DNA of 64,000 nt from an uncultured Eubacteriales bacterium (lineage in GTDB: Bacteria; Bacillota; Clostridia; Oscillospirales; Acutalibacteraceae), in the NCBI GenBank assembly GCA_934466515.1, contig CAKSLH010000006.1, positions 1 through 64,000 on the forward strand, given 5' to 3'. The notes beneath the pieces were generated by a model. The model saw only the letters and a program-made list of their open reading frames with translations, was not told the origin of the DNA and ran no database searches. Shown here in pieces: positions 17,456 to 26,101 of the stretch (its first letter is position 1; each line of letters opens with the position of its first letter). The position numbers and the translations under genes were made by a program.

Positions 17456-18379
17456 TTATATGAAAATCATAAACATTAAAGGTATTGTTATAATTGCAAG
17501 CAGGTGTGAAATCAGCGCCATTCCCGCACCGGGGGCAGTATCTCCGCCGTAAGCCGCGGGGAAGACTACGGTATTTAAGCCTAACGGCATTGCGGTTGCG
17601 CAAAGGCATGCTCTTAAAATGCTTTTATCCGTTTTAAGTGCCATAAGCACAAGCATAAATATTGACGGCAGAATTATAAGTCTTATAACAGAGGCAAAAT
17701 AAACCTTTTTGTTTTTTGCAAGCTCCTTTAAGCTGTATTCGCCTATAACAGATCCGGTAAGTAACATTGCAAGAGGGGACATACATGCTCCTGCAGAAGA
17801 TACCGCAGTCAGTATAAATTTCGGAAGCTTTACCGAAAACAGTCCGCAAAGCGCCCCTAAAATAAGAGATATAAAAATCGGATTTATAAAAGCCTTTATT
17901 CCGATTTTTTTATTTTTGCCGCTTGGAATAAGAGAAGCAGTTCCTATAGAATAAACATATAAATTAAGCGGCAGAGTAAAAATCATATAATCAAAGAGAA
18001 TTTCTTCTCCGAAAACACCGAGCACCACCGCATTTCCCATAAAGCTGAAATTTGCGACCGCAAAGGAATATGTATAGATTTTTTTAAGATAATCCTCTTT
18101 GGCAAAAAGCTTTGATAAAAATACGGCGATTATGAGCGATACTGTCATCACGGCTAAGCCGTAAACCGCATAAATCCATTTCTTTTTAAAGTTCTCAACC
18201 GTGCAGTATTTGTTGAATACCGAAAAAACAAGGCAGGGCACAAAGGCATAGGTTTCAAGCTTTGATAATACAACAGAATCGTCAAGCGGCAGAAGTCTTT
18301 TTTTATTTAAAAAGAACCCCAAAGCCATAAAAATAAACAGCACAAGCATTTGGTTAAGTGTTGAAAAGAAAACCTGCAT
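17456..18379 (-). CDS. AEC family transporter (auxin efflux carrier-like permease)
   Basis: The 307-residue integral membrane protein has about ten hydrophobic helices, the N-terminal LGFFLNKKRLLP loop and the mid-protein NPIFISLILGALCGL segment typical of the AEC family. Bacterial members export or import small carboxylates or amino acids such as malate; the substrate here is unknown. The ATG is preceded by AAGGGG. It is convergent with the hydrolase gene and downstream of tRNA-Gly on the same strand, separated by the tRNA terminator, so it should be transcribed separately; I could not find a convincing promoter in the 70 bases before it. Confidence 0.85.
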   Translation of the reverse strand: MQVFFSTLNQMLVLFIFMALGFFLNKKRLLPLDDSVVLSKLETYAFVPCLVFSVFNKYCTVENFKKKWIYAVYGLAVMTVSLIIAVFLSKLFAKEDYLKKIYTYSFAVANFSFMGNAVVLGVFGEEILFDYMIFTLPLNLYVYSIGTASLIPSGKNKKIGIKAFINPIFISLILGALCGLFSVKLPKFILTAVSSAGACMSPLAMLLTGSVIGEYSLKELAKNKKVYFASVIRLIILPSIFMLVLMALKTDKSILRACLCATAMPLGLNTVVFPAAYGGDTAPGAGMALISHLLAIITIPLMFMIFI

Positions 18380-18449
18380 TTTAAAATTATCCCCTTAAAA
18401 TTTTTAAGTGTGCAACTTTTGTGCAACTTTTTGCCGAAAACGGCAAGAA

Positions 18450-18483
18450 AAAAGTCGCTAACCACCGATGATTAGCGACTTTT
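18450..18483 (-). terminator. Terminator of the tRNA-Gly transcript
   Basis: A 12-bp perfect stem (18450-18461 with 18472-18483) lies four bases past the tRNA 3' end, with a run of T on the minus strand after it. A second small hairpin (TTGCCG-AAAA-CGGCAA, near 18431-18446) follows and may assist. Confidence 0.85.
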
Positions 18484-18486
18484 CTG

Positions 18487-18560
18487 TGGAGCGGGTGATG
18501 GGAATCGAACCCACACGACCAGCTTGGAAGGCTGGGATTCTACCATTGAACTACACCCGC
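18487..18560 (-). tRNA. tRNA-Gly(TCC)
   Basis: A 74-base cloverleaf on the minus strand has an acceptor stem GCGGGTG/CACCCGC, a D-arm with GTTCAATGGTAGAAT, an anticodon stem CCAGC/GCTGG closing the loop CTTCCAA (anticodon TCC), and a T-arm GTGGGTTCGATTCCCAT. Discriminator U and the CCA end are encoded. It sits between pflA and the AEC transporter and has its own promoter and terminator. Confidence 0.97.
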
Positions 18561-18575
18561 ATTCGCGACTTAAAT

Positions 18576-18604
18576 ATAATATCACAAATGCGGTATTTAG
18601 TCAA
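18576..18604 (-). promoter_or_regulatory. Promoter of tRNA-Gly
   Basis: On the minus strand, TTGACT (18604-18599), a 17-base spacer and TATTAT (18581-18576) with an upstream TG. The -35 overlaps the stop codon of pflA. The start point would be just before the tRNA 5' end at 18560. Confidence 0.85.
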
Positions 18605-19325
18605 GTGTTTTTTTAATTTTTTCTTCAAAAAGATTATTTAATTGTCTGATAGTCTCTTCGTCGGTTTCGGGATAAGATTTAAGCTTAAAAGCAATACCTA
18701 AATTATTATATTTTTCCTCGCAGATTTTTCTGAAGGGCAGCAGTTCTGTTTCCTCAACACATTTGAATTTTTGCGCAATATCTTTTAGCCTGCTTATATT
18801 TGAATTATTGTCGTTTATTCCTTTTATTATTACCTGCCTTAAACGGGTAGGAATATTTAATTCATTAAGCCTATCAAGGAAAAGCAGGGGAGAGCTTAAT
18901 GAACAGCCGACATATTTTTTATAAAGCGTATCTAAAGTATATTTAATATCAAGTAAACAGTAGTCTGTTACTTTTAAAAGCCTTTCGGTGCTCTCGTTTA
19001 AAATACATCCGCTTGTATCAAGGCATGTATTTATACCGTTTTCTTTACAAATTCTGAAAAGCTCAGCAAAAAAATCCGCCTGCAATAAGGGCTCCCCGCC
19101 TGAAACGGTTATACCGCCTTTTTCGCCGAAATAATCTCTGTAATTTTTAACTCTTTGTAAGATTTCTTCCGCAGTGTATTCCGTACCCCCTGTAAGCTCC
19201 CATGTCTCTGGGTTGTGACAGCATGCGCACCTTAAAGGACAGCCCTGAGAAAAGACAACAAATCTCACGCCTTTTCCGTCAAGCGTTCCTAAGGACTGAA
19301 AGGAGTTGATTTTTCCTTTTAACAT
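18597..19325 (-). CDS. pflA: Pyruvate formate-lyase activating enzyme
   Basis: This radical SAM enzyme installs the glycyl radical on pyruvate formate-lyase under anoxic conditions. The 242-residue protein has the CX3CX2C iron-sulfur motif (C29, C33, C36), the GGEP SAM-binding motif (ITVSGGEPLLQ), and the length and C terminus of PflA, without the extra ferredoxin domain of other glycyl radical activases. It follows pflB by three bases on the same strand and should share its transcript. No terminator is visible before the tRNA promoter. Confidence 0.95.
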   Translation of the reverse strand: MLKGKINSFQSLGTLDGKGVRFVVFSQGCPLRCACCHNPETWELTGGTEYTAEEILQRVKNYRDYFGEKGGITVSGGEPLLQADFFAELFRICKENGINTCLDTSGCILNESTERLLKVTDYCLLDIKYTLDTLYKKYVGCSLSSPLLFLDRLNELNIPTRLRQVIIKGINDNNSNISRLKDIAQKFKCVEETELLPFRKICEEKYNNLGIAFKLKSYPETDEETIRQLNNLFEEKIKKTLD

Positions 19326-19328
19326 ACT

Positions 19329-21560
19329 TTACATTGCCTCGTGGAAGGTTCTGCTTATAACCTCGCGCTGCTGCTCTCTTGAAAGCTTATGGAAGTTTAC
19401 GGCATATCCCGAAACGCGTATCGTCAGATTAGGATATGCTTCGGGGTCATTGTAGGCCTCAATAAGCGTTTCGCGGTTTAAAACATTTACATTTATGTGA
19501 TGAGCGCCTTTTGCAAAATAGCCGTCAAGAATGCTTATAAGATTGCTTGTCCGCTCCGATGTGTTTCTGCCCAAGGTGTTTGGCGTTACCGAAAATGTAT
19601 TTGAAATTCCGTCCCTGCAATCGTCATAAGAAAGCTTCGCAACAGAGTTAAGAGAAGCAAGAGCGCCGTTTTCTTCTCTGTTGTGCATAGGATTAGCTCC
19701 GGGGGCAAAGGGAGCGCCTGCTTTTCTGCCGTCGGGAGTAGCGCCGGTATTCTTTCCGTACATAACATTTGAGGTTATTGTAAGAACGGAAAGAGTGTGT
19801 TCCGCATTTCTGTATGCAGGAGTTTTTCTTAATTCCGTTATAACCTTATGCGTAAGCTCTTTAGCGATAAGGTCAACCCTGTCGTCGTCATTGCCGTATT
19901 TCGGGAAATCGCCCTCGGTTTTAAAATCGACTATGTATCCCTCTTTGTTTCTTATCGGGTAAACCTTGGCGTATTTTATTGCGGAAAGTGAATCCGCAAC
20001 AACCGAAAGCCCCGCAATTCCGAATGCCATAAATCTATGAATTAAGCTGTCATGCAAAGCCATCTGGGCGCTTTCATAAGCATATTTATCGTGCATAAAA
20101 TGGATTACATTCATTGTATTAACATAAAGCCTGCAAAGCCATGAAAGATATTCAAGATATCGGCTGTAAACCTTGTCAAAGTCCAAGACTTCGCTGCTGT
20201 CGGCATCGGTTTGCGGTCCGAGCTTTATGCCGCTTGTTGCGTCATATCCGCCGTTAAGGGAAAACAAAAGAAGCTTTGCGAGATTGCATCTTGCGCCGAA
20301 AAACTGCATCTGCTTTCCAACCTTCATTGCGGAAACACAGCAGGCTATTGCATAATCGTCACCGTAAATCGGGCGCATTAAATCATCGTTTTCATACTGA
20401 ATTGAATCGGTATCGCATGAAACCTTGGCACAGAATTTTTTAAACTGCTCGGGCAGTGCCTTTGACCAAAGCACCGTAAGGTTAGGCTCGGGGGAGGAGC
20501 CGAGGGTATAAAGTGTATTTAAAATTCTGTAGCTGTTTTTCGTAACAAGCGTTCTTCCGTCCTCTCCCATTCCGCCGACGCTTTCGGTTATCCACATAGG
20601 GTCTCCGCCGAATAATTCGTTATATTCGGGAGTTCTTAAATGCCTTGCAAGCCTTAGCTTTATAACAAAATCGTCAATAATTTCCTGCGCCTGTTTTTCG
20701 GTAATTACCTTATTTTTAAGGTCTCTTTCAATATAAATATCGAAAAATGTGCTTACTCTGCCTAAGGACATTGCCGCTCCGTTTTGCTGCTTAATTGCGG
20801 CAAGATAAGCAAAATATGTCCACTGCACCGCTTCTTTTGCGTTGCTTGCAGGCAGACTGATATCATATCCGTACATTTTTGCCATTTCCTTGATATCATT
20901 CAGCGCTTTAATCTGTAAAGAAAGCTCTTCGGACAGCCTTATTGTTTCTTCGTTAAAATCCTTGCCTGTAAGGGAAGCCTTGTCGGATTTTTTGTTTTCA
21001 ATAAGAAAATCTATTCCGTAAAGAGCAACGCGCCTGTAATCGCCTATAATCCTGCCTCTGCCGTAAGCGTCGGGGAGTCCTGTTATAAGGTGGCTCCTCC
21101 TTGCAAGGCGCATTTCGTCGGTATAAGCGCTGAAAACACCGTCATTGTGAGTCGTGCGGTATTTGAATTTCTTTTCGATACTCTCGCTTAATGTATATCC
21201 GTAAGCCTCGCATGCCTGTCTTGCCATTCTCATTCCGCCGAACGGATTTACGCCTCTTTTAAGCGGACGGTTAGTCTGCAGACCTACGATTATCTCTTTG
21301 TCTTTATCAATATATCCTGTTTTATAGGCGGTTATTTCCGAAACGGTTTCTGTATCTATATCAAGAACTCCGCCGAACTGTCTCTCCATTTCAAAAAGAG
21401 AATTGACCCTGCGCATAATTTCCTTTGTGCGCTTTGTAGAGCCTGTTAAAAATTCTTCTCCGCCTTTATATTCCGTATAATTTTTCTGAATGAAATCACG
21501 GACATCAATTGTATTTTCCCATTTGCCGCCGTTAAAGCCTTCCCAACTTTTATTTTCCAT
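19329..21560 (-). CDS. pflB: Formate C-acetyltransferase (pyruvate formate-lyase)
   Basis: PflB cleaves pyruvate with CoA to acetyl-CoA and formate, a central step of anaerobic sugar fermentation. The adjacent active-site cysteines are C407-C408 (in ACCVS) and the glycyl radical residue is G718 in RVSGYAV near the C terminus. At 743 residues it has the normal length of PFL, and the CCVS pair distinguishes it from diol dehydratase-like relatives. The ATG at 21560 has GGGAGG six bases upstream; the ATG at 21590 lies at the predicted transcription start and is rejected. pflA follows directly. Confidence 0.96.
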   Translation of the reverse strand: MENKSWEGFNGGKWENTIDVRDFIQKNYTEYKGGEEFLTGSTKRTKEIMRRVNSLFEMERQFGGVLDIDTETVSEITAYKTGYIDKDKEIIVGLQTNRPLKRGVNPFGGMRMARQACEAYGYTLSESIEKKFKYRTTHNDGVFSAYTDEMRLARRSHLITGLPDAYGRGRIIGDYRRVALYGIDFLIENKKSDKASLTGKDFNEETIRLSEELSLQIKALNDIKEMAKMYGYDISLPASNAKEAVQWTYFAYLAAIKQQNGAAMSLGRVSTFFDIYIERDLKNKVITEKQAQEIIDDFVIKLRLARHLRTPEYNELFGGDPMWITESVGGMGEDGRTLVTKNSYRILNTLYTLGSSPEPNLTVLWSKALPEQFKKFCAKVSCDTDSIQYENDDLMRPIYGDDYAIACCVSAMKVGKQMQFFGARCNLAKLLLFSLNGGYDATSGIKLGPQTDADSSEVLDFDKVYSRYLEYLSWLCRLYVNTMNVIHFMHDKYAYESAQMALHDSLIHRFMAFGIAGLSVVADSLSAIKYAKVYPIRNKEGYIVDFKTEGDFPKYGNDDDRVDLIAKELTHKVITELRKTPAYRNAEHTLSVLTITSNVMYGKNTGATPDGRKAGAPFAPGANPMHNREENGALASLNSVAKLSYDDCRDGISNTFSVTPNTLGRNTSERTSNLISILDGYFAKGAHHINVNVLNRETLIEAYNDPEAYPNLTIRVSGYAVNFHKLSREQQREVISRTFHEAM

Positions 21561-21592
21561 ATATATGCCTCCCAAAAGCGAGTGTTTCATAT

Positions 21593-21621
21593 ATAATACT
21601 ACATATTGTGGTCGATGTCAA
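21593..21621 (-). promoter_or_regulatory. Strong promoter of pflB-pflA
   Basis: On the minus strand, a consensus TTGACA (21621-21616), a 17-base spacer and TATTAT (21598-21593). Predicted start near 21586, giving a leader of about 25 bases that contains the pflB ribosome site. No clear Rex operator was found. Confidence 0.87.
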
Positions 21622-21647
21622 CATAATATTCCTTATTTTGACATATA

Positions 21648-21682
21648 AAAAATCCGCAAGTTTAAAATACTTGCGGATTTTT
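21648..21682 (-). terminator. Terminator of the ACT-hom-lysC operon
   Basis: A 14-bp perfect stem (21648-21661 with 21669-21682) lies nine bases after the lysC stop, with a T-run on the minus strand. Confidence 0.87.
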
Positions 21683-21690
21683 GTCTTTCA

Positions 21691-22902
21691 TCAGCCGATT
21701 ATCAGTGCGTCATGAACCGCCTGAACTGCCTTATCTGCATATTTTGCGTCAATTAAAACCGAGATTTTTATTTCGCTTGTCGCTATCATGCGGATGTTTA
21801 TTCCTGCGTCATAAATAGCCTCGAACATTTTAGAAGCAATTCCAGGGTGGCTTTCCATTCCGGCTCCTACTATTGAAATCTTTGCAATGCTGTTATCAAC
21901 AAAAATATCCTTGTATTCTAAAGATTCCTTTAAAGCCTCAATTGCGCTTATCGCTTCATGCTCCTGATTTTTTGAAACGGTGAAGGTTATATCCTTTGTG
22001 TTGTCTCTTCCGACAGACTGAAGAATGGTGTCGACATTTACTTTAAACTGCGAAAGCTTATTGAATATTTTAAAAGCAACTCCGGGGGAGTCCTTAAGTC
22101 CGATTATAGAAATGCTGGTAACATTTTCGTCCTTAGCGACGCCTCTAACCAATGTTTTCTCCATTTTTACTTTCTCCTTTACGATTGTACCCTTTTTATT
22201 TTCAAGACTTGAAAGCACTTCAAGCTCAACATTATATTTTTTAGCCATCTCAACCGAACGGTTGTTTAAAACCTGCGCGCCGAGCGTTGCAAGCTCAAGC
22301 ATTTCATCGTAAGTAATGGCGTCCATTTTCTTTGCGCCCCTGACCTTTCTCGGGTCAGCGGAATAAACTCCGTCAACATCGGTATAAATCTGACATCTGT
22401 CGGCTTTAAGAGCCGCCGCTATAGCTACGGCGCTTGTATCAGAGCCGCCGCGGCCGAGAGTTGTTAAATCGTCGTATTTATTGATTCCCTGAAATCCTGC
22501 AACGATAATAATATTTTTCTTTGAAAGCTCCGCTTTAAGACGCTCCGAATTTATTCTTTTAATTCTTGCAATGCCGTGATTTGAATCGGTTTCAAATCCT
22601 GCCTGCCAGCCGAGCAGGGAAATAACGGGGAACCCAAGCTTTTCGACAGCCATTGAAAGCAAAGCTATTGAAATTTGCTCGCCTGCCGTTAGCAGCATAT
22701 CAAGTTCGCGCTTTGAGACATTTTCGGGATTTATTTCCTTTGCTTTTTCAATAAGCTCGTCGGTAGTATCTCCCTGAGCGGAAACAACAACAATAACATC
22801 ATTTCCTTTTTTGTAATCCTCTGCAATTATATTTGCAACATTAAAAACTCTTTCGGCGTTCGCCACGGAGGAACCGCCGAATTTTTTAACTATAAGTGCC
22901 AC
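21691..22902 (-). CDS. lysC: Aspartate kinase
   Basis: This enzyme phosphorylates aspartate, the first step to lysine, threonine, methionine and diaminopimelate. The 403-residue protein has the N-terminal KFGGSSVAN motif, the GRGGSDTSAVA segment, and two C-terminal ACT domains (from about residue 260) for allosteric feedback by amino acids. It is monofunctional, since homoserine dehydrogenase is a separate gene just upstream in the same operon. It ends the operon, followed by a terminator. Which amino acid inhibits it cannot be read from the sequence by eye. Confidence 0.95.
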   Translation of the reverse strand: MALIVKKFGGSSVANAERVFNVANIIAEDYKKGNDVIVVVSAQGDTTDELIEKAKEINPENVSKRELDMLLTAGEQISIALLSMAVEKLGFPVISLLGWQAGFETDSNHGIARIKRINSERLKAELSKKNIIIVAGFQGINKYDDLTTLGRGGSDTSAVAIAAALKADRCQIYTDVDGVYSADPRKVRGAKKMDAITYDEMLELATLGAQVLNNRSVEMAKKYNVELEVLSSLENKKGTIVKEKVKMEKTLVRGVAKDENVTSISIIGLKDSPGVAFKIFNKLSQFKVNVDTILQSVGRDNTKDITFTVSKNQEHEAISAIEALKESLEYKDIFVDNSIAKISIVGAGMESHPGIASKMFEAIYDAGINIRMIATSEIKISVLIDAKYADKAVQAVHDALIIG

Positions 22903-22916
22903 TTTAAAACCCCCGA

Positions 22917-24143
22917 TTAGTGAAGTACATTCATACTCTTAACATTTTCCGCATCCAAAAGCTTTATTTTGTCAATAAGCCTGCTGCGGAAATCTTTTTT
23001 TGTTATAAAAGCAATTTCGCCGCTGTATCTGTTCTTTATTGCCTGATCGCAGTCGGGGAAATTGGATTCAAAGCTTTTGAGCAATTTATCATAATCCGAT
23101 GAATAAGCGTAAACATAAAGCTGCTCTTCGCAGTCGCGCTCTTCAACATATCCGTCAAATCCGTCTTCCCAATATAAATACTTGCGTGCTTTAAGGTGCT
23201 TCGCGCAATCAATAATATCGGCGCAAACAGCGCTTGCTGTCGGCATTTTTCCGGCGCCCTTTCCGTAAAACATAACATCGCCTGTGGAGTCGGCGTTTAC
23301 CATTATAGCGTTAAACACTCCGTTAACGCTCGAAAGGATATTATCCTTGTCAACAAGCGTCGGTCTTACAGAAGCTGATATTTTTCCGTTATGATTGTCG
23401 GTTGCGGTGCAGATAAGCTTAACCGCATATCCGAAGCTGTCCGCAAATTCTACATCTTTAAGAGAAATATTGCTAATTCCTTCTGTTTTAACCTGTTCGG
23501 GATAAACATGTTTTCCGAAAGCAAGAGAGGCTAAAATGCAGATTTTTCTGCAGGCGTCATGTCCCTCGATATCTGCGGCGGGATTTCTTTCCGCAAAGCC
23601 CTTTTCCTGCGCGAGCTTTAAAGCCGATGAAAAGTCCATGTTATCCATTATCATTTTATTTAAAATGTAATTAGTTGTTCCGTTTAAAATTCCGGTTACT
23701 TTATTTATGCTGTTTGCGGCGAGACACTGAGCCATAGGTCTTAAAATCGGAATTCCTCCGCCGACGCTTGCCTCAAAAAGGAAATTGACATTGTTTTCCT
23801 CGGCTATTTTTAAAAGCTCGGCGCCCTTTGCGGCAACAAGCTCTTTATTCGAGGTAACAACGCTTTTTCCTCTTTCCATAAGCTTTTTCACAAAATCAAA
23901 AGCAGGATTTATTCCGCCCATGACCTCTGCGACGATTTTAACCTCGTCATCATTTAAAATATCGTTAAAATCGGTTGTGAAAAGGGAAGAGTACTCAAGA
24001 TTTTTAAATTCTCTTAAATCGAGAATATATTTTATCTTTATTTCTTCTTTAATCTTTTGGTTTATCATCTTTTCGTGGTTGATAAGCAGCTCGGCAACGC
24101 CCGAGCCGACGGTCCCGTGACCCATTATTGCAGTGTAAATCAT
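22917..24143 (-). CDS. hom: Homoserine dehydrogenase
   Basis: Hom reduces aspartate semialdehyde to homoserine, the branch point to threonine and methionine. The 408-residue protein has the N-terminal nucleotide-binding GHGTVGSGVAELL, the catalytic-domain segments NGTTNYIL and NPAADIEGHDA, and a C-terminal ACT domain. It sits between the ACT-domain protein and lysC on one transcript, with 14 bases to lysC. The order ACT protein-hom-lysC couples production of the pathway's feedback-regulated enzymes. Confidence 0.95.
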   Translation of the reverse strand: MIYTAIMGHGTVGSGVAELLINHEKMINQKIKEEIKIKYILDLREFKNLEYSSLFTTDFNDILNDDEVKIVAEVMGGINPAFDFVKKLMERGKSVVTSNKELVAAKGAELLKIAEENNVNFLFEASVGGGIPILRPMAQCLAANSINKVTGILNGTTNYILNKMIMDNMDFSSALKLAQEKGFAERNPAADIEGHDACRKICILASLAFGKHVYPEQVKTEGISNISLKDVEFADSFGYAVKLICTATDNHNGKISASVRPTLVDKDNILSSVNGVFNAIMVNADSTGDVMFYGKGAGKMPTASAVCADIIDCAKHLKARKYLYWEDGFDGYVEERDCEEQLYVYAYSSDYDKLLKSFESNFPDCDQAIKNRYSGEIAFITKKDFRSRLIDKIKLLDAENVKSMNVLH

Positions 24144-24170
24144 AAATCCTCCGTTTTAAATACTGTAACA

Positions 24171-24599
24171 CTAAATTGATTTTATGGAAACAACTCCGTT
24201 TACTTTCTGTAGTTTTGTCAATAATTCATCTAAGGAAAGCTTGATGTTGTCCGTCTTTACGGTAAGCCTGACATCGGCGGTCCCGTCTATCGGAACGCTT
24301 TGATTTATTGTCAGAATATTTGCTCCGTGCTCGTAAAGAGTCGCGGTAAGCGCCGAAAAAACTCCTGCCTTGTCCGAAAGGACGGCAAAAAGGTTAACGG
24401 TATTTTTATCATTACCGTCATATTTAAAAATATAGTTCTTATATTTATAAAAAGCGCTTCTCGAAATACCCGCCATTTTAACGGCTTTTGATGTATTCGG
24501 CGCCTTGCCTTCGGCAAGCAGCTCCTTGGCTTTAAGAACCCCTCCGTATACAGCAGGTAATATTTTGGAATTGACCAGATAATAATATTCTTTTTCCAT
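24171..24599 (-). CDS. ACT domain-containing protein (PheB/UPF0735 family)
   Basis: The 142-residue protein has a short N-terminal region with a helix-turn-helix-like stretch (KMAGISRSAFYKY, about residues 42-54) and a C-terminal ACT domain (about 67-140, starting VNLFAVLSDKAGV). This is the PheB/UPF0735 family. In Firmicutes it commonly precedes hom, which suggests a regulatory role tied to threonine or branched amino acids, but the function has not been settled. It starts the operon and has a strong promoter directly upstream. Confidence 0.85.
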   Translation of the reverse strand: MEKEYYYLVNSKILPAVYGGVLKAKELLAEGKAPNTSKAVKMAGISRSAFYKYKNYIFKYDGNDKNTVNLFAVLSDKAGVFSALTATLYEHGANILTINQSVPIDGTADVRLTVKTDNIKLSLDELLTKLQKVNGVVSIKSI

Positions 24600-24631
24600 A
24601 AACTGTCCCCCGTCAGCGAACGATGTATTTA

Positions 24632-24659
24632 ATTATAATACAATTTACTGAAAAGTCAA
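24632..24659 (-). promoter_or_regulatory. Promoter of the ACT-hom-lysC operon
   Basis: On the minus strand, TTGACT (24659-24654), a 16-base spacer and TATAAT (24637-24632). The -10 region reads ATTATAAT, so a plus-strand TATAAT (24634-24639) overlaps it and could serve the divergent ytvI, although I see no good -35 for that direction. Confidence 0.82.
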
Positions 24660-24681
24660 CACCAATTTGAAATAAAGGGCG

Positions 24682-25761
24682 ATGATTGAAATAAATTCTC
24701 AAAAAAAGTCAAATTTTCTTATAAATACGGCATTTTATTCAACAGTTATACTACTGATTTTTTTGTTTTTTAAGGTGGCTTTTTCGTATCTGTTTCCGTT
24801 TGTTTTCGGATTTTTTCTTGCATTTTTAATGCAGAAGCCGGCTAAAGCGATTTCCGATAAGCTTAAGATAAAAACAAATATTATAAGAACCGCCGCGGTA
24901 GTTTTAATTTACCTTTTTCTTGCATTTTCCCTAAGCCTGCTTTTGTGGTATTTGTCGGGAAAAATCGCCTTGCTTCCGCGTGTAATCAAGCCGTATATGG
25001 AAAGGCTTTCAAAGGAATTTGAAAAAATTACCGCTGAGCTCAATTCAAGGCATGATTTAAAATCCGAAAGCGTCCTTTTCTCTTTCGGCGATATGATAAA
25101 GAATTCCGTTGAAGGCATTTCAAAAAAGCTTATTGAATATGTTTCTAATACCGCTGCGGATTTTGCAAAGGGAATTCCCAAAACACTTATTACCTTTGTG
25201 ATAACCCTTGTAGCAAGCTGTTATACGGCTAAGGACTACGATAAAATAATTGCCTTTTTTAAGGGCTTTATAAAGCCCGAAAAATATAAGACGCTAATAA
25301 CCGTAAAGGAAATCCTTACAAAAAAGGTTCTTAAAATGATTTCCGGTTATCTTATTATTTTTTTGATAACAGCCGCCGAGCTTACAATAGGACTGTTGAT
25401 AACAGGCACGAAAAACTTTCTTTTAATTGCGCTTATCATTGCGATAGTTGATTTTCTTCCTGTTTTAGGAACCGGAAGCGTTCTTATTCCGTGGAGCATT
25501 ATTCTTTTAATTCAAAAAAATATAAAGCAGGGGATAATGATGCTTGTGCTTTATGCTGTTATAACGGTTGTAAGGAATTTTATCGAGCCTAAAATCGTCG
25601 GCTCTAAAATAGGCGTTCATCCGCTTTTGCAGCTAATAGCAATCTTTTTGGGGCTTAAATTTTCGGGTCTTGCGGGAATGTTTTTGTTTCCGATTGCTCT
25701 TATTACCGCAATGGAGTATTTAAAAATTAAATTTACTAACACCGCGAACGAAATTTCATAG
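24682..25761 (+). CDS. ytvI: AI-2E family membrane protein, YtvI-like (sporulation)
   Basis: The 359-residue protein has seven to eight hydrophobic helices and the family signature around residues 255-320 (DFLPVLGTGSVLIPW, then FIEPKIVGSKIGVHPLLQL). It belongs to the AI-2E/UPF0118 permease family and most resembles the YtvI branch found in spore formers, where it is described as a sporulation integral membrane protein. The transported substrate is unknown. It diverges from the hom operon. YtvI here supports a spore-forming Clostridia host, but the assignment to the branch is by eye. Confidence 0.8.
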   Translation: MIEINSQKKSNFLINTAFYSTVILLIFLFFKVAFSYLFPFVFGFFLAFLMQKPAKAISDKLKIKTNIIRTAAVVLIYLFLAFSLSLLLWYLSGKIALLPRVIKPYMERLSKEFEKITAELNSRHDLKSESVLFSFGDMIKNSVEGISKKLIEYVSNTAADFAKGIPKTLITFVITLVASCYTAKDYDKIIAFFKGFIKPEKYKTLITVKEILTKKVLKMISGYLIIFLITAAELTIGLLITGTKNFLLIALIIAIVDFLPVLGTGSVLIPWSIILLIQKNIKQGIMMLVLYAVITVVRNFIEPKIVGSKIGVHPLLQLIAIFLGLKFSGLAGMFLFPIALITAMEYLKIKFTNTANEIS

Positions 25762-25803
25762 TATGTAATGTGCACACCGATTACAACAAACGGGGTCTTT
25801 CAA

Positions 25804-26022
25804 ATGAAAAGATACTATATTAATACCGGCAGTATAACCTATGCAATAAAGGCGCGCGACGCACTCAGGCGAAACGGATTTAAAGCTCAGATTGAAAGAA
25901 AAAAAGCAGGGCCGGCGTCAGGCGGCTGCGGATATTCGGTAAATACCGCGGGAAACCTTGAAATAATAAAATCCGTTCTCGAAAAAGCTGATGTGAAATA
26001 CTCGCAGATCGGTGAAATATAA
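25804..26022 (+). CDS. DUF3343 domain protein (putative Se/S carrier-like)
   Basis: The 72-residue protein fits DUF3343: an N-terminal beta strand, the ALRRNGF segment and a central GGCGYSV motif, whose cysteine (C40) is a candidate sulfur or selenium carrier site. The start used is ATG 25804, with GGGG eight bases upstream; an ATG at 25768 has no ribosome site. It is followed by a terminator and a cysteine desulfurase-like gene. This pair is recurrent in Clostridia, so a sulfur or selenium relay is a reasonable inference, but unproven. Confidence 0.75.
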   Translation: MKRYYINTGSITYAIKARDALRRNGFKAQIERKKAGPASGGCGYSVNTAGNLEIIKSVLEKADVKYSQIGEI

Positions 26023-26031
26023 ATTTTATTT

Positions 26032-26069
26032 TGCTGCCGAAAAGCTTCTTTTGTGAGCTCTCGGCAGCA
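26032..26069 (+). terminator. Terminator-like hairpin after the DUF3343 gene
   Basis: A 9-bp stem (TGCTGCCGA 26032-26040 with 26061-26069), with extra AAGCT/AGCT-type pairing inside, is followed by a long T-rich tract. It lies between DUF3343 and the desulfurase gene and may attenuate rather than block read-through. Confidence 0.75.
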
Positions 26070-26101
26070 TTTATTTTTATTTTTTTATAAACGGTGATAT
26101 T

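Noticed and set aside
18408..18430. Direct repeat TGCAACTTTT before the AEC gene
   Set aside because: Only two copies of about ten bases in AT-rich sequence; too little to call an element.
21561..21590. Upstream ATG (21590) for pflB
   Set aside because: It falls at the predicted transcription start of a strong promoter, and the GGGAGG site points to the ATG at 21560.
21593..21640. Possible redox (Rex) operator before pflB
   Set aside because: The half-sites do not form the TTGTTAA-type inverted repeat; only an imperfect AT-rich symmetry is seen.
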